Below, one piece after another: positions 28,451 to 38,359 of a stretch of 64,000 bases of DNA. The stretch's first letter is position 1. Every line of letters begins with the position of its first letter. The position numbers and the translations under genes are program-made. A model generated the notes under the pieces. The model worked only from the letters and a program-made list of their open reading frames with translations, was not told the origin of the DNA and searched no databases. The stretch comes from Fulvia fulva (Eukaryota; Ascomycota; Dothideomycetes; Mycosphaerellales; Mycosphaerellaceae): the NCBI RefSeq assembly GCF_020509005.1, contig NC_063017.1:3720001-3784000 (forward strand), written 5' to 3'.

Positions 28451-29053
28451 ATGGCCGACGGTGAGCTCTCTCATCGTATCTGCTCCCTGCCGCAAGAGCT
28501 ATACGATGAGATCCTGGATTTCTATCTCCTCATGGCCGCAGTGGATCTCTGTACCACCTACAAGTCCACCGTCCGCATCTATGGGTACTACCGACCACCG
28601 GTGCACCTCCAGCTCTCATCAAAGATCAGGGACGATTTCGCCGGCTGGTATTACAATAAGCTGGGACCCTCGATCATGGATAGGATACACTTCGTCCGAT
28701 GGCTGGCTTCCTTACCCACGGAGCACATATTGATGCTCAAGTACATCCAGTGGAAGAGCTACCCGGGCGTGGAGTCAAGGAGATGTTATATCGTCGACCT
28801 CGCCGCTTCTCCCGAGCAGTGGAACACTAAGCCGGGAGTTGCCAGACGTCAATCCTGGTCATCAGATGGACGGACCTTCGTGGCTGGCGAACAAGCCCCA
28901 TCGAGCCTTGCGTCATCGTTCGATCTATGGATTCCAGGAGATGAAAACCGTACGAAGCATCCCACACTGAGCCTCGTAGCCTTTGGTCAGCCTTGGAAGT
29001 ATCTGGAGCGAGTGTACTTGCCGGCTATACCTCCAGAGCTGACATTCTCCTGA
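28451..29053 (+). CDS. Small F-box-like protein, paralogue of 29213-29791
   Basis: 200 residues from ATG 28451 (ACAAACATGGCC). Begins with an F-box-like LPxEL segment (HRICSLPQELYDEILDF), then a PPVHLQLSSKIRDDFAGWYYN block, and FVRWLASLPTEH. This layout is common in Dothideomycete hypothetical families (LP-x-EL...LQ-S-x-x-R...SYY). If an F-box, it would bind Skp1 in an SCF ubiquitin ligase, but the match is weak. No signal peptide. The neighbour at 29213 is a broken copy in the same orientation. Confidence 0.6.
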   Translation: MADGELSHRICSLPQELYDEILDFYLLMAAVDLCTTYKSTVRIYGYYRPPVHLQLSSKIRDDFAGWYYNKLGPSIMDRIHFVRWLASLPTEHILMLKYIQWKSYPGVESRRCYIVDLAASPEQWNTKPGVARRQSWSSDGRTFVAGEQAPSSLASSFDLWIPGDENRTKHPTLSLVAFGQPWKYLERVYLPAIPPELTFS

Positions 29054-29212
29054 GTTAGAGTTTTGAGGACAAACATGTAGCAATAAGGTTTCGGGCAGTC
29101 TTCAAGAGTGCTCAAGGGAAAGTAATTATCTTACGAGCACTGCTGGCTTTAACGAAGTTGTACTACACTGTCATTTGCAACAAGGGTTAGCACATTCGGA
29201 TTATCCCCCACG

Positions 29213-29791
29213 ATGGAGACCGCCAGCCCAAAATCGCATCACGAAGTCGACATGGACACTCTATGGCAACGGATGTGCAACCTACCATCGGAGCTGTTCA
29301 TCATGATCGCCGAACATGTCCTGGCGCTTGAGATCAGAGCACCCGTCCAGATCATGGAAGAGTGCCAGCCGCCAGTTTGGCTCCAGATCTCCGATGGTGA
29401 ACGCACGGCTGCTGCCAAGACGTACTATTAGAACGCCATCTTCGAAGTTGCCGACATGTCCCTCCTGATCGAGTGGATTAGATCTCTACCAGACGAGCAT
29501 CGTGGGCGAGTCCAGTGTATCCACCTCGACGTCAAGCCGGAACGTTGTGCTGGCCCTGAGGAGGCATACGACGGAGCACAGCTAGCACAAGATAGGGCGT
29601 CAAGTGTGCTTGAGTACTGCCTTCCACGGAGGGTACCTAACGGGGTTCTTTCCATCAATGCTTGGACGCTGGCCGCGGATGGTCAATGGAGGATGGTCTG
29701 GCTTCCTACGCAGATGCCACTAGACGACATGTGGCAGGTCTTCATCGGCACGGATTCGCATACGGACCTGGACGAGAAGCAGCGATCCTAG
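29213..29791 (+). pseudogene. F-box-like paralogue with in-frame stop
   Basis: M at 29213, then RMCNLPSELFIMIAEHVL, QPPVWLQISDGERTAAAKTYY and TAG at 29429-29431. The same frame continues as NAIFEVADMSLLIEWIRSLPDEHRGRVQ to a stop at 29791, aligning with the neighbour (WYYNKLGPSIMDRIHFVRWLASLPTEH). One nonsense codon thus breaks an otherwise open 192-codon frame. TAG could come from CAG by a single C-to-T change. The sequence is otherwise not RIPed. Confidence 0.65.
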
Positions 29792-30476
29792 TGCAAGGCA
29801 GTGTGTGCCTGCCGCGACTCCAAGATCTGAAAGGATGGTGGCAGAAGATGGATACTACTATGGGTTCACTGTCGGTGACAAGGTGGCAGCTTGTCGAAAA
29901 TCGGAGCGGGAATGCATCCAAATATGTGACCTGCATAAACCCTCTCGAGTCGAGTGTGGATCGGCGTGCAAGGCTTTACACTTTTAGAGCCATCGGAAAG
30001 GTCCTTTGCTTCGAGTGAGGGGCGAAAGTGGTGGTGATTCGGGTTCTGCGGAGCGCGAGATCATCAGTATGGGCTTGCTCTCACCTTTGCGACAAACAAC
30101 ATCCATCGCCATCATTGACTCGCCACATCGTTTGTTCCTGCACGACATCGCAGCACTATGTGCGTCTGGCCATTCTCCGAAGTGTGGCTTGAGTCACCTC
30201 CTCCATCACCAAGACAGAAGGCGAAGCAGCCTAGCAGCACACGAACAGCAAGAGATATAACGAACACGACGCGCCGACACCGCACAATTGTGCATCGTCA
30301 CTACCGAGCTGTAAGTCACTGCCGTTTCACTTCAGCCGTGCCTTCCACCCCTGTCGCTTTCACGCCGCATACATACGCACAAAACCTCAATTGAGGAAAT
30401 TGCGACTCCCATTCAAACAACAACCACACTTCCCCCTTCCATCTTGACTACCACAACACGACATCACCAAACATCA
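29792..30476. other. Intergenic and C/A-rich leader
   Basis: No gene seen. The last 150 bases (CACAACACGACATCACC...) are a typical unstructured fungal leader before the ATG at 30477. Confidence 0.45.
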
Positions 30477-31329
30477 ATGTCTTCCTCATCCGACATCGAG
30501 CACTGGCCGGATGACGACGCCCTCTACGCACAGCCGGCCGCGCCTGCCCCAGGCTACGACGGCAACAACGGGCTCAACCACCATTCGTACCTTCCGCCGG
30601 TATCAGAAGCACCAAAATCCGACATCTCCGCGCCTCGTGACGCTCCACCAGCACCTTCTCAAATCGTCTACCCACAGCCCATCTACTACGCTCAGCACCC
30701 AGCTCACATGATGCCACAGCAGCCGCAGCCTCAGTACTACTCACACGGCCAAGCTGTCTACGCCATGCCACCAGGCCAGCCGCAACCAGTCTACTACGCC
30801 GCTCCACCAGCAGGTCCGCGGCCAGCACCTCAGTACTACACTTACGCCACCGCACCTGTCCCCACTCCAGCGCCAGCACCGGCTCCAGCCTCCGCCAAGC
30901 CAGCCAAGTCAGCAAATTTCCACGTCTATCAGCCAATGTCTGAGAAGAGTGAGAAGGCCGCCGTGAGTGATGGCAACATGTGGCTCGGTCGCACCAAACA
31001 GCAGGTGGAGGAGGACAACATGAAAATTGCGAAGAAGGCAGGTGCTTACGACAAGCGCAAGATTGCACCGATTGTGGAGGACGACAACACACTCTTCTGG
31101 GTGAACGAGCTCGACAAGACTCAGACTGTTCGGTAAGTGTGCGCTATGTGTGACGCTCTCGAGCCATCTACCTGCTGCGGATGGCATGACATTGTGATAT
31201 GAGTGTGTGCTGACTTTTACCAGTGATTATCGCTACATCAAGACCGTCCCAGGACACTGGGAGAACCATCCTCAGTTCCCGGGAGCTTACTACTTCGTGG
31301 TCGAGAAGGATGAGCCTGAGGGCAAGTAG
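30477..31329 (+). CDS. Pro/Gln/Tyr-rich protein with conserved C-terminal module, one intron
   Basis: 253 residues from two exons (30477-31132, 31224-31329); intron GTAAGT...CCAG, 91 nt, with branch GCTGAC. ATG at 30477 (ACATCAATGTCT) is the first ATG; the open frame upstream starts only at TTG. Residues 1-150 are a low-complexity Pro/Gln/Tyr/Ala region (repeated QPQPxYY, PAPAPAPA). The C-terminal about 90 residues look folded: MWLGRTKQQVEEDNMKIAKK, IVEDDNTLFWVNELDKTQTV and, across the splice, DYRYIKTVPGHWENHPQFPGAYYFV. I do not recognise the family. The architecture (disordered PQY region plus small aromatic module) resembles adaptor or granule-type proteins, which is only inference. Confidence 0.75.
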
Positions 31330-31737
31330 GCGTGATATACTTCGAGGATACGTTATGAGGCTGTGCCATTGGAAGGAGAGTGGAGCTTGCGGGATTGACT
31401 CGAGACATTGCGCGAGATCGGGTTGGCTCAGAAAGATCAGGAAGATCTTGGCTGTACTTGAATCCAGATAAAGTTCTCGAGATCTTTCTATAATCCTCGA
31501 CACTGCAATTCCACACCGCGTCACTCCATGCGATACTGACAGACTGAGCTGCGAAGCTCGAGACGCTCAATCGCAACATTTGCTATTTCACATACCCTTT
31601 CCGAAGCTCGCTAACTGCACCTGACGTACCTACGCCTCCAAGCCGCCGGACCCTGCATGGGCCATCACTCATCTTTGTTCCTTATACCACAATCATTCTC
31701 TCGAAGTATCTCTAGCCGAACTATGGCACGAGCATCA
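31330..31737. other. Intergenic between convergent genes
   Basis: Shared 3' flank of the Pro/Gln/Tyr-rich gene (plus) and F-box gene 1 (minus). No gene seen. Confidence 0.45.
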
Positions 31738-32566
31738 TTACAACGAGATCTGAACTTCGCCACACATTCGGAGATCGACGGTAGAACGTGCCCTAGGCTT
31801 GGTGCACAGCTTACGATGCTCTGTCCGCTTGCAGACAGCCGCGCGCTGGAGATCACCGAAAGTGATGAACTTGCCATCGCGAGGCTTAATGGTGGTAGGA
31901 TACCACCATTCCGGCGATCGGCTGCCTGGAGGTGGCCACAGGCCTGGAACGCAGTTCTCGCATCTCAGGCAGACCTCGACCTCCGTAACGGGTGGTTGGA
32001 AGGGTAGCATCTTCTGAACGCGAGGACCTAGCTTCTGCAGAAAGGGGCCCTCGTGGTAGACCTCGAAGCTGAAGGCTGCGATATGGTCACGGTCGTATGC
32101 TTCGGTGCGAAGTACGCGTGTGGCTACAGAGAGGTTTTTGAAAGTTCCGAGATCGTCATGGAAGTATAGACCGTAGAAGATCTGGAAAGGACGAGGTGAT
32201 GAAGAGTTTGGTGTGTAGTACAGTGGCATCGTTGGCATACGGAACTCGGAGGAGGGGTCTGGGAGAAGGCCGATATGCTTCTGGACTTTGGTCGATCCTA
32301 TGAGCGTATCGTGCATTGATCGGACTGCTCCCATGGCGGTAAGCACGTCGCTGGCCGAGAGTTGGAGGAGGATATACTAGGGTGAGATCAGTATTACAGC
32401 TGTGAGCGAGATAGAACATACAGCTTACCTCCATGAGTTCCACAGTATCAAATAATTTCGTAGCAGACTTTGCCGATTCTGCTGTGATCTTTGATGGCCA
32501 GTCCAGACGCTTCTCGTGCGGTTCTCTGGCCATCTCTGCCGATACCCCGATCGGGATTTCGTTCAT
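31738..32566 (-). CDS. F-box protein (unit 1), two exons
   Basis: 258 residues: exon 1 32566-32429 (46 codons), intron 32428-32377 (GTAAGC...CCTAG, 52 nt), exon 2 32376-31738. The F-box is split by the intron: LFDTVELMEYILLQLSASDV...MGAVRSMHDTLIGSTKVQKHIGLLP, the layout of the large F-box families of Dothideomycetes. The C-terminal half has a Cys-containing VCLRCENC patch after PFQPPVTEVE and an ITFGDLQRA block. Expected role: substrate receptor of an SCF ubiquitin ligase, substrate unknown. Head-to-head with the MYND-like gene at 32823 (256 bp between starts). The broken paralogue is at 33980-34839. No break in this copy. Confidence 0.72.
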
Positions 32567-32822
32567 GGTGAGCAGCCAAACAAAGGGAACGTACAGAGAG
32601 CTGACGCGCAGAAGCTGGGTCGAGCCGCAAAGAGTCGTCCTCAAGCTTGAAGCTGATGCTATCGAGTCGAAGCAGAAATTCGCGTTTCAGATTTGACGAC
32701 AAACGCTGTGCTGGAGCTAGGGTCTCTTGGCATTCAGCAGCGGGAGCTTACTGATCCACACACTACGTTCTCACTTGCAGCTCACTTGTCCGTAACACAT
32801 ACTCAACTTGACCACCAGCAAG

Positions 32823-33854
32823 ATGTCACCAGGACTCTGCTCTGTATGCCACAGTCCAGCGACTCGACCAGTCCTGATTCGCATGTGCTGCAAGAAAACC
32901 CATACTCACTGGCACGAACAAAAGTGCTACGAGAGATGCGTCCACCGTGCTGGGAACCTTCTACAGGCCGCTTTCCTTCGCTTCCGCGAGATCGGCTTCG
33001 ACCAGAAGATCAAGAAAGTCCAGAAGGTTGACGACATTCTGCACATCACCGAAGATGAGTACCAGACAGACATGAGAACAGCAACAGAAGGACCGCTCTT
33101 CCCATTCCCAGATCATCTGGTCCAGGACTCGGAAGATAAGGCGAAGGTCTTGACATACAATGCTTGCTGCGATGCATTAGGCTACGTGTTCGAGTTCAGT
33201 CAAGCTTTGCTGGATGGTAAGTCAACCACAGGAGAAGAATTCACTGAGTGAGCATACTGACATACACAAGGCATCGCCAAAAATCTTGAGGAGATCGACT
33301 TCAACCTCAAGCGCGAGCATCTCAAGACACGCCGCTACACTTGCAGTGGTTATGCGAAGGTATCTACCGTCTATAGCGTTCTCGTCATGCTCGCCTTCTG
33401 TGGCGAGGACTGCGTCGTTGATCTTGCCGGCGCTCAATTCGGCCAGCAGCGCGCCATCGTACCATTCCAGCAGTACACGGATACATACCTTGATCCGAAC
33501 AAGAACCACACCGTCCGACCACTGCCACGAGGCTCCAATGCTGAGGCCATTCGTGCGATTCGGGACGGCGAGAAGGACCATGAGTTTGATGATCAGTACG
33601 AATTTCGTGTTCATGAGATCCATCATAAGCTGGATGTCGCTTTGCTCGAAGGATGAAAGAAGTGGGAGAAGCGGGACGGGATGAGAGTGAGAGAGCTGCT
33701 GTTCTGTGTTGACGGGGAGTGGTCGAAAGGTAAGACGACTTTGCTCAAGAGTCTCGATGAGGCGATGCGCGAGTGCATGTTCGAGTGGAGAGCCGGTGGA
33801 TCGAAGTTGAAGCGTCACGTTGGAACTATGCCAACGTCATTCTCTTTGCAGTAG
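32823..33854 (+). pseudogene. MYND-like gene (unit 1) with degraded finger and internal stop
   Basis: Exon 1 32823-33216, intron 33217-33270 (GTAAGT...ACAAG, branch TACTGAC), exon 2 from 33271. Paralogue of 35255-36536 with matching intron position and the unusual AAG acceptor. The finger is reduced: CSVC is kept, the next pair is altered (RMCC) and the YCxxxC pair is deleted. The body aligns (NLLQAAFLRFREIGFDQKI; GAQFGQQRAIVPFQ). TGA at 33654-33656 stands where the intact copy has GVKKWE; the same frame then goes on with homologous sequence (KKWEKRDGM...) to TAG at 33852-33854, but the paralogue's last approximately 100 residues are missing. A 259-residue product could still be made; loss of function is likely. 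Confidence 0.7.
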
Positions 33855-33979
33855 CAACGGGAGTGGCGCCGTCCGACTCGGTCGCGATAACTAGAGATGC
33901 TGGAGGTTGCGAATAAGTATTTCTCCACGTCTCACGGGGCCTGCTTCGCAAAATTGCTGTGCTTCGACCGCAATCCTCC

Positions 33980-34839
33980 TCACCATACATATCCCTTCCA
34001 CTTGATCATCTCTTGCGCTCGGAACAGATTCAGTGGATGGTCTTCCACCAAAGCCTCGATGTGACCAAAGAAGGTCAGCTTCAACCCATGCAACCCATCT
34101 CTCCACCGCGACGAGTCACACTCAAACTCATGGTTCTCCGCGATGCGGGTGATCGCGCTGTGGACGTCGCCCATGGTAGTATAGCCACCAGTATGAGGAA
34201 GAATGACGATGTTCGGCGCACCAAGCTCGTGATGCGTATTCAGACCGCATATCGAACACCTCATGTAGCAAAATGTCTCCTGGATCGGAGGCTGGCATAT
34301 GACGATGTCGGAGACTCGAGAGCCCAGGTCCCGGAGGCTTTTGCTGTAGGGCCTGACTTCGAGTCGAAAGTACGCGCCTCTTACGTCGTCAAAAGGTGAT
34401 ACAAAGTGCTGGTAGATTTTGCTTCGTCCGTCAAATGTACTGCCGAAAGCGTCAAGAGTGATGTCGTGAAAGGACGGGTAAGGATCTCGGGATGATGCGG
34501 GACTTTTCACTCCCAGGCCAGAGGGGCGAAGAGAAATGGGCCTCGAGATTCGGGCTGAGGCCGATATGTTTGAGGAGCTTGCTGGAGCCTATGACTGTGT
34601 CTCGCATGAAGCGGGACACTTGCATGGCGCGAAGAATGTCAAGAGCATTGAGGCGGAGAAGGATGTCCTGGATATGTTAGTCTTGGCCGCGTGATGAAAG
34701 GGAAGTATCTTACCTCGATCAGCTCGACTGTCGCGAATACCTCGACCGCCTTCTCGGGCGAGTGCTCGGCCGGCGCTGGCGAGTGTGCGCGTTGCTTGAT
34801 GTTCTGTTCGTCGCCATGCGACCAGATGAAGCCGACCAT
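33980..34839 (-). pseudogene. F-box gene (unit 2), frameshifted
   Basis: Exon 1 34839-34714 (42 codons, MVGFIWSHGDEQ...EVFATVELIE), intron 34713-34668 (GTAAGA...TCCAG, 46 nt), exon 2 from 34667 with a good F-box (DILLRLNALDILRAMQVSRFMRDTVIGSSK). After HIGLSPNLEAHFSSPLWPG the frame fails: the continuing homology (SRDPYPSFHDITLDAFG...ICQPPIQETFCYMRC) is in the next frame, open from about 34540 to 33980. A single indel near 34510-34545 explains it. The intron sits at the same place as in the intact copy at 31738-32566. A truncated F-box peptide might still be made. Confidence 0.7.
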
Positions 34840-35254
34840 GCTTGCCGAAACACTGGTGGCAACACGAGATCTGATGTTCCCAGGTCGAGGTGGACCATGC
34901 CAAAGAGAGATCCCAATGGTTCCGCATAGACTTCTGTAGGCGCGTGGTCTTAGTAAGCGTAATTTGTGTGTTGCATTCACTCCCTTCGGCTTGTCCTGTG
35001 ATTCACGATCCTTCCTCATCGTGCCCCTGTCCGCGGTGATAAGCATCAGAAGTCAGCCAGACTGGTAGTGCCATTGGTCCTGCATCGTACCTCCGAGCTC
35101 GGTCGTATCCTAGCAGCCGCAGTCACTCGACTTCAAACATCAAGCGTCCGTGCTACAGCTGCTTAGTTTTTGAAAGCTCACACACACGACCTCCTCTTTC
35201 CTTTTTCCAAGCACTTGCTCTTCCAATCGCTGACACCACCACGCATCCGACGCT

Positions 35255-36536
35255 ATGGCACAACACACCTGCTCGGTCTGCAGCAAGGCAGCACCACAAC
35301 CAGCCTTGGTGTGTATGACATGCTTCGAGTCGTCCCCGTCGGTTGGCGCAAACTCCACCTCACCTCACTACTGCCGCACTCACTGCCGCAACAACGACGC
35401 CAACAAACACGGTTCCGCCTGCATCGAGAAGCGTCTTAGCCGCGCCGCCAATATTCTCCAAGCTTCCTTCCACCTCTGGCGCGAGGTTGCCTTCGATCTG
35501 AAGATTAGGAAGGTCCAGAAGAAGAATGGCATCCTCTACGCGTACGAGCACTACTACAAAGCGAACCAAGAGGAGGAGGACGCACTTTTCGACTTTCCAA
35601 ATGAGATGTTCCAGAATCCAGAAGACAAGGCCGCGCTCCTGACCTATCTGGCGTGTGACGATGCTGCCGTCTACATGTTCGAGTTGAGCAAGATGCTTCT
35701 CAAGAGTAAACCTCACCGCCCTCATGTCTGCACCACCACTGACTCTCTCCACCGACCTCACCACCACAATCGAAGAATGCTATCTCTCGGTTTCCCGCGA
35801 CAAGTGGATCATCAAACGGATCTATGGCAACGGCATCGAAGACACCAGCGAGTACATGCACGCCACTCTGGCGGTCGAAGCCACCAATGGCAAGTCCTAC
35901 TTTGTCGACATGGGTGGCGCTCAATTCGGCCAGCATCGTGCTCTGGCTCCCTTCCAAGATTGTCTCGAGCAGTACAGCGCCAAATTCGCCCAAGTCCACC
36001 CCCACGGCTTCTATGCCAACGAGCAGAAGAAATTTCGAGAGGGCAAGCAGTACTTCGAGGGACACATGGCGGAGGGCATGGGTGGAAAGTACGACTACCG
36101 GATCATGCATGTGCAGACCGAGATGCTGGAGTCTTTCCTGAATGGGGTGAAGAAGTGGGAGACAGACAAGAAGATGAAGGTGCAGCAGATGGTGAACTGC
36201 CGGGAGGCAGAGTTTGAGGAGCTGAAGACATCGTTGTTGAGGGCGATGAAGGAGGCCATGCAGATGTTCCTCATGACCTGGAAGCTCGGCGGGTGCAAGG
36301 TCAAGGCGCACCCTGAGAAGTCGAAGCAAGCCCAGATGCCGGACTGGATGCTGGCGGCGCAGAAGCAGCTTGCCGGACCATCAGAGTGTACGGTCCACCC
36401 AAAGGGACCAGGCTCCGGGGCGTACCAGCAGTTCAAGGCGAACAAGGAGGCGAGGGTGTGTCAGAACATGGCACAGAACGATATCGACGTCGTTGAGCAG
36501 TTCAAGGCCGGTGGTGGACATGTGTTCCATGTCTGA
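35255..36536 (+). CDS. MYND-type zinc-finger protein (unit 2), two exons
   Basis: About 403 residues: exon 1 35255-35705, intron 35706-35775 (GTAAAC...CGAAG, 70 nt, branch ACTGAC), exon 2 35776-36536. Residues 6-52 form a MYND finger: CSVC, CMTC, then YCRTHC-x7-H-x3-C, with a longer than usual spacer between the second and third pairs. The rest is a helical body with no known domain, conserved in the unit 1 copy: RAANILQASFHLWREVAFDLKI, YFVDMGGAQFGQHRA, GVKKWETDKKM. MYND fingers are protein-protein contacts (Pro-rich partners). There is no SET domain, so a methyltransferase role is not supported. The AAG acceptor is non-ideal but shared with the paralogue and keeps the frame. Divergent from the dead F-box copy. 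Confidence 0.75.
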
Positions 36537-36848
36537 GAAGAGGTGGGATGGATAGGTTACTTGCATAGTCTGTCTCAGAGCTGCAGAGGAACGACGGCTT
36601 AGTCTTTCAGGTATAGTTCAGCTATTGTATGCAGTCCTGGATAGTCTCAGCAAGTGTCTATGCTGTGCTTCGTTGCCTCTTTCCATTGTCCACTGCAGGC
36701 CTGGCTGTACTCCATCTCTGTCGTGCGACTGCCTCCCAAGCGACTTGTTGTCGGCGGTGGTGTGACTCTCTATTTTGTTTAGAGCGCCTGAGCTACTGCA
36801 TTCGCTGAACGGCTCTCAAGTTGTTGCTGCATGGTCGAGTCAAGTCTT
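36537..36848. other. Intergenic between convergent genes
   Basis: Short 3' flanks of the MYND gene (plus) and the small basic gene (minus). Nothing else seen. Confidence 0.5.
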
Positions 36849-37195
36849 TCAGCTCTCATCGACCTTGGCCTCTGCCTCTTCAATCGTCCTGTTCTTCGTC
36901 TTTGCAGCCGCGGCAGCCCTCCGTGTGAGACCCTTGTCCTTTATACGTGCAGCCACTCGAGACCGCCGCTTCGCTCTCTTCGACTTCAGCTTGGCATCAA
37001 GATCGGCAGCCTTGCCGGGTGTGCTCCGCTCGCCATGCTTTGTGATCTTGGCAGGTCTGGTTCGCTCTTTCTTGACTGGAGTCGTTTTCGCCGAATCTAC
37101 AGCGATGGAGTTGCGTCTACGTAGCGACTCGTTAGCCGGGCCTGTCTCTAATGCAACGGCAGTTGAGGTAGGACAGCGACTTACGTGGACACCAT
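36849..37195 (-). CDS. Small basic Lys/Arg/Ala-rich protein (92 aa), split gene
   Basis: Not visible as a continuous frame. Exon 1 37195-37185 encodes only MVS plus two bases; intron 37184-37117 (GTAAGT...CGTAG, 68 nt, branch GCTAAC); exon 2 37116-36849 ends in TGA. The product starts MVSTRNSIAVDSAKTTPVKK and continues with Lys/Arg-rich stretches (SKRAKRRSRVAARIKDKGLTRR) and an acidic end (IEEAEAKVDES). The basic repeats look like a nuclear, nucleolar or ribosome-associated protein; I do not recognise the family. Support for the model: consistent codon phase across the splice, consensus splice signals and biased composition. It is divergent from the forkhead gene, with 1.16 kb between starts. 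Confidence 0.65.
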
Positions 37196-38359
37196 GGTTG
37201 CTCTGATAATTCTGGGATGCAAGCCCGGTCGAAGCGTAGATTGGCCGCGGATGCTCGTTTGGCAGTCACGGGAAGTCGTGGAAGGTGCGTGAAAGTGACA
37301 CATCAGAAAAGTTCGTTTCGTGAAAGCGCGATCCGCGTTTCCAGCATAGTCTATCCCCTCGCCTGGTTTCGCAACGCACCGCAGCCCACTCCGTTTCACA
37401 AACCACAGGAACATGTTACAGATTGCACATATTGCGCCACCATTTGTTCTCTTCGTTGCTCGGCGAATTGCATGAAACGGCCGTGGACCATTGGATCTGC
37501 GGGCAAAAAGTCTACCGGCACATTCATTCGACAGCATCCACCTCCCGCTAGATCCTCCATCTCCGATCGTCAACGCGTCGCAGGCGCGAGCGTGAACGAG
37601 ACTGAAGCAAGGTGCTGCGTCCAGGCGCTTCATGCAGCGGCGTGTGCTTCTCTCTGCAACGAATCACGACGCCATCGCTCGGATTCTGCGACTCCCTTGC
37701 GCGCACCCGTCTCGCGTGTCCGGCTGACCTAAACTGGATTCCTTGACCAGGTTTCTTGCGCGAAAAGCTCCCCGCACTCACGACGGAGCGCATGCCGTGA
37801 ACCTCTCACCACCTCGTCACGTCGCACGTTGAGCCTCCCTCTCTCCACGAACAAGAAGCATTGTGAGAACTGATCCTTCTTCCCTTCATCCCGCCTGGAG
37901 ATTGCACAGAATTGCGATATTGCGAAAAGGTACGTCCCATCCATGTCTTCACCCTCTTAACGCGGCCCCTGCGAACGAGCCCGTTATCAGCGCCGACGCT
38001 GCACAGCCCGTGCGCCCTCTCCCTCTCCCTCTACCGGGGTGCGCTGCTTCGTCCAAGAACACGACCGCACCATACAGCCCAAGTACCAACTTTTTGGGCA
38101 GCAGCGTTCTGATGAGTAGTCCACAGAAATTTCACTTCATCGCTACGCTATCGACGTCCATACCGCCATCCAACACCGCCGCACCCCGATCGACACAGCC
38201 ACGCGCGCCCCGACTGATCCGACTGAGACCCCACAAGCGAAGAAGACGTCTCACCCTACCACGGAAGACGAAACAGCACATAGCAACCGGCATTTGACGC
38301 GTCGATAACGGTCAAGAACCCAAGGAAACACCACACACCACCGCCGGTTGCCCTCATCG
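37196..38359. other. Divergent promoter and long leader of the forkhead gene
   Basis: 1.16 kb between divergent starts. No convincing gene. The half near 38360 is C/A-rich with several upstream ATGs (for example 37943, 38111), so a long leader with upstream frames or a leader intron is possible. Confidence 0.45.

Noticed and set aside
32864..33818. Long minus-strand frame opposite the MYND-like gene (33222-33818)
   Set aside because: Shadow of exon 2; its coding strand aligns with the paralogue at 35255.
35255..36536. SET/MYND methyltransferase
   Set aside because: Only the MYND finger is present; no SET motifs (for example GWG, NHSC) in the body.
36775..37206. 143-codon plus-strand open frame (Ala/Val/Leu/Phe-rich)
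   Set aside because: It is antisense to the spliced basic gene at 36849-37195, whose Lys/Arg codons read as Leu/Phe/Ser on the other strand.
37181..37633. 150-codon minus-strand frame ending ...ATMVST
   Set aside because: Only its last four codons are used, as the first exon of the basic gene; the rest has no conserved look and is probably the leader.
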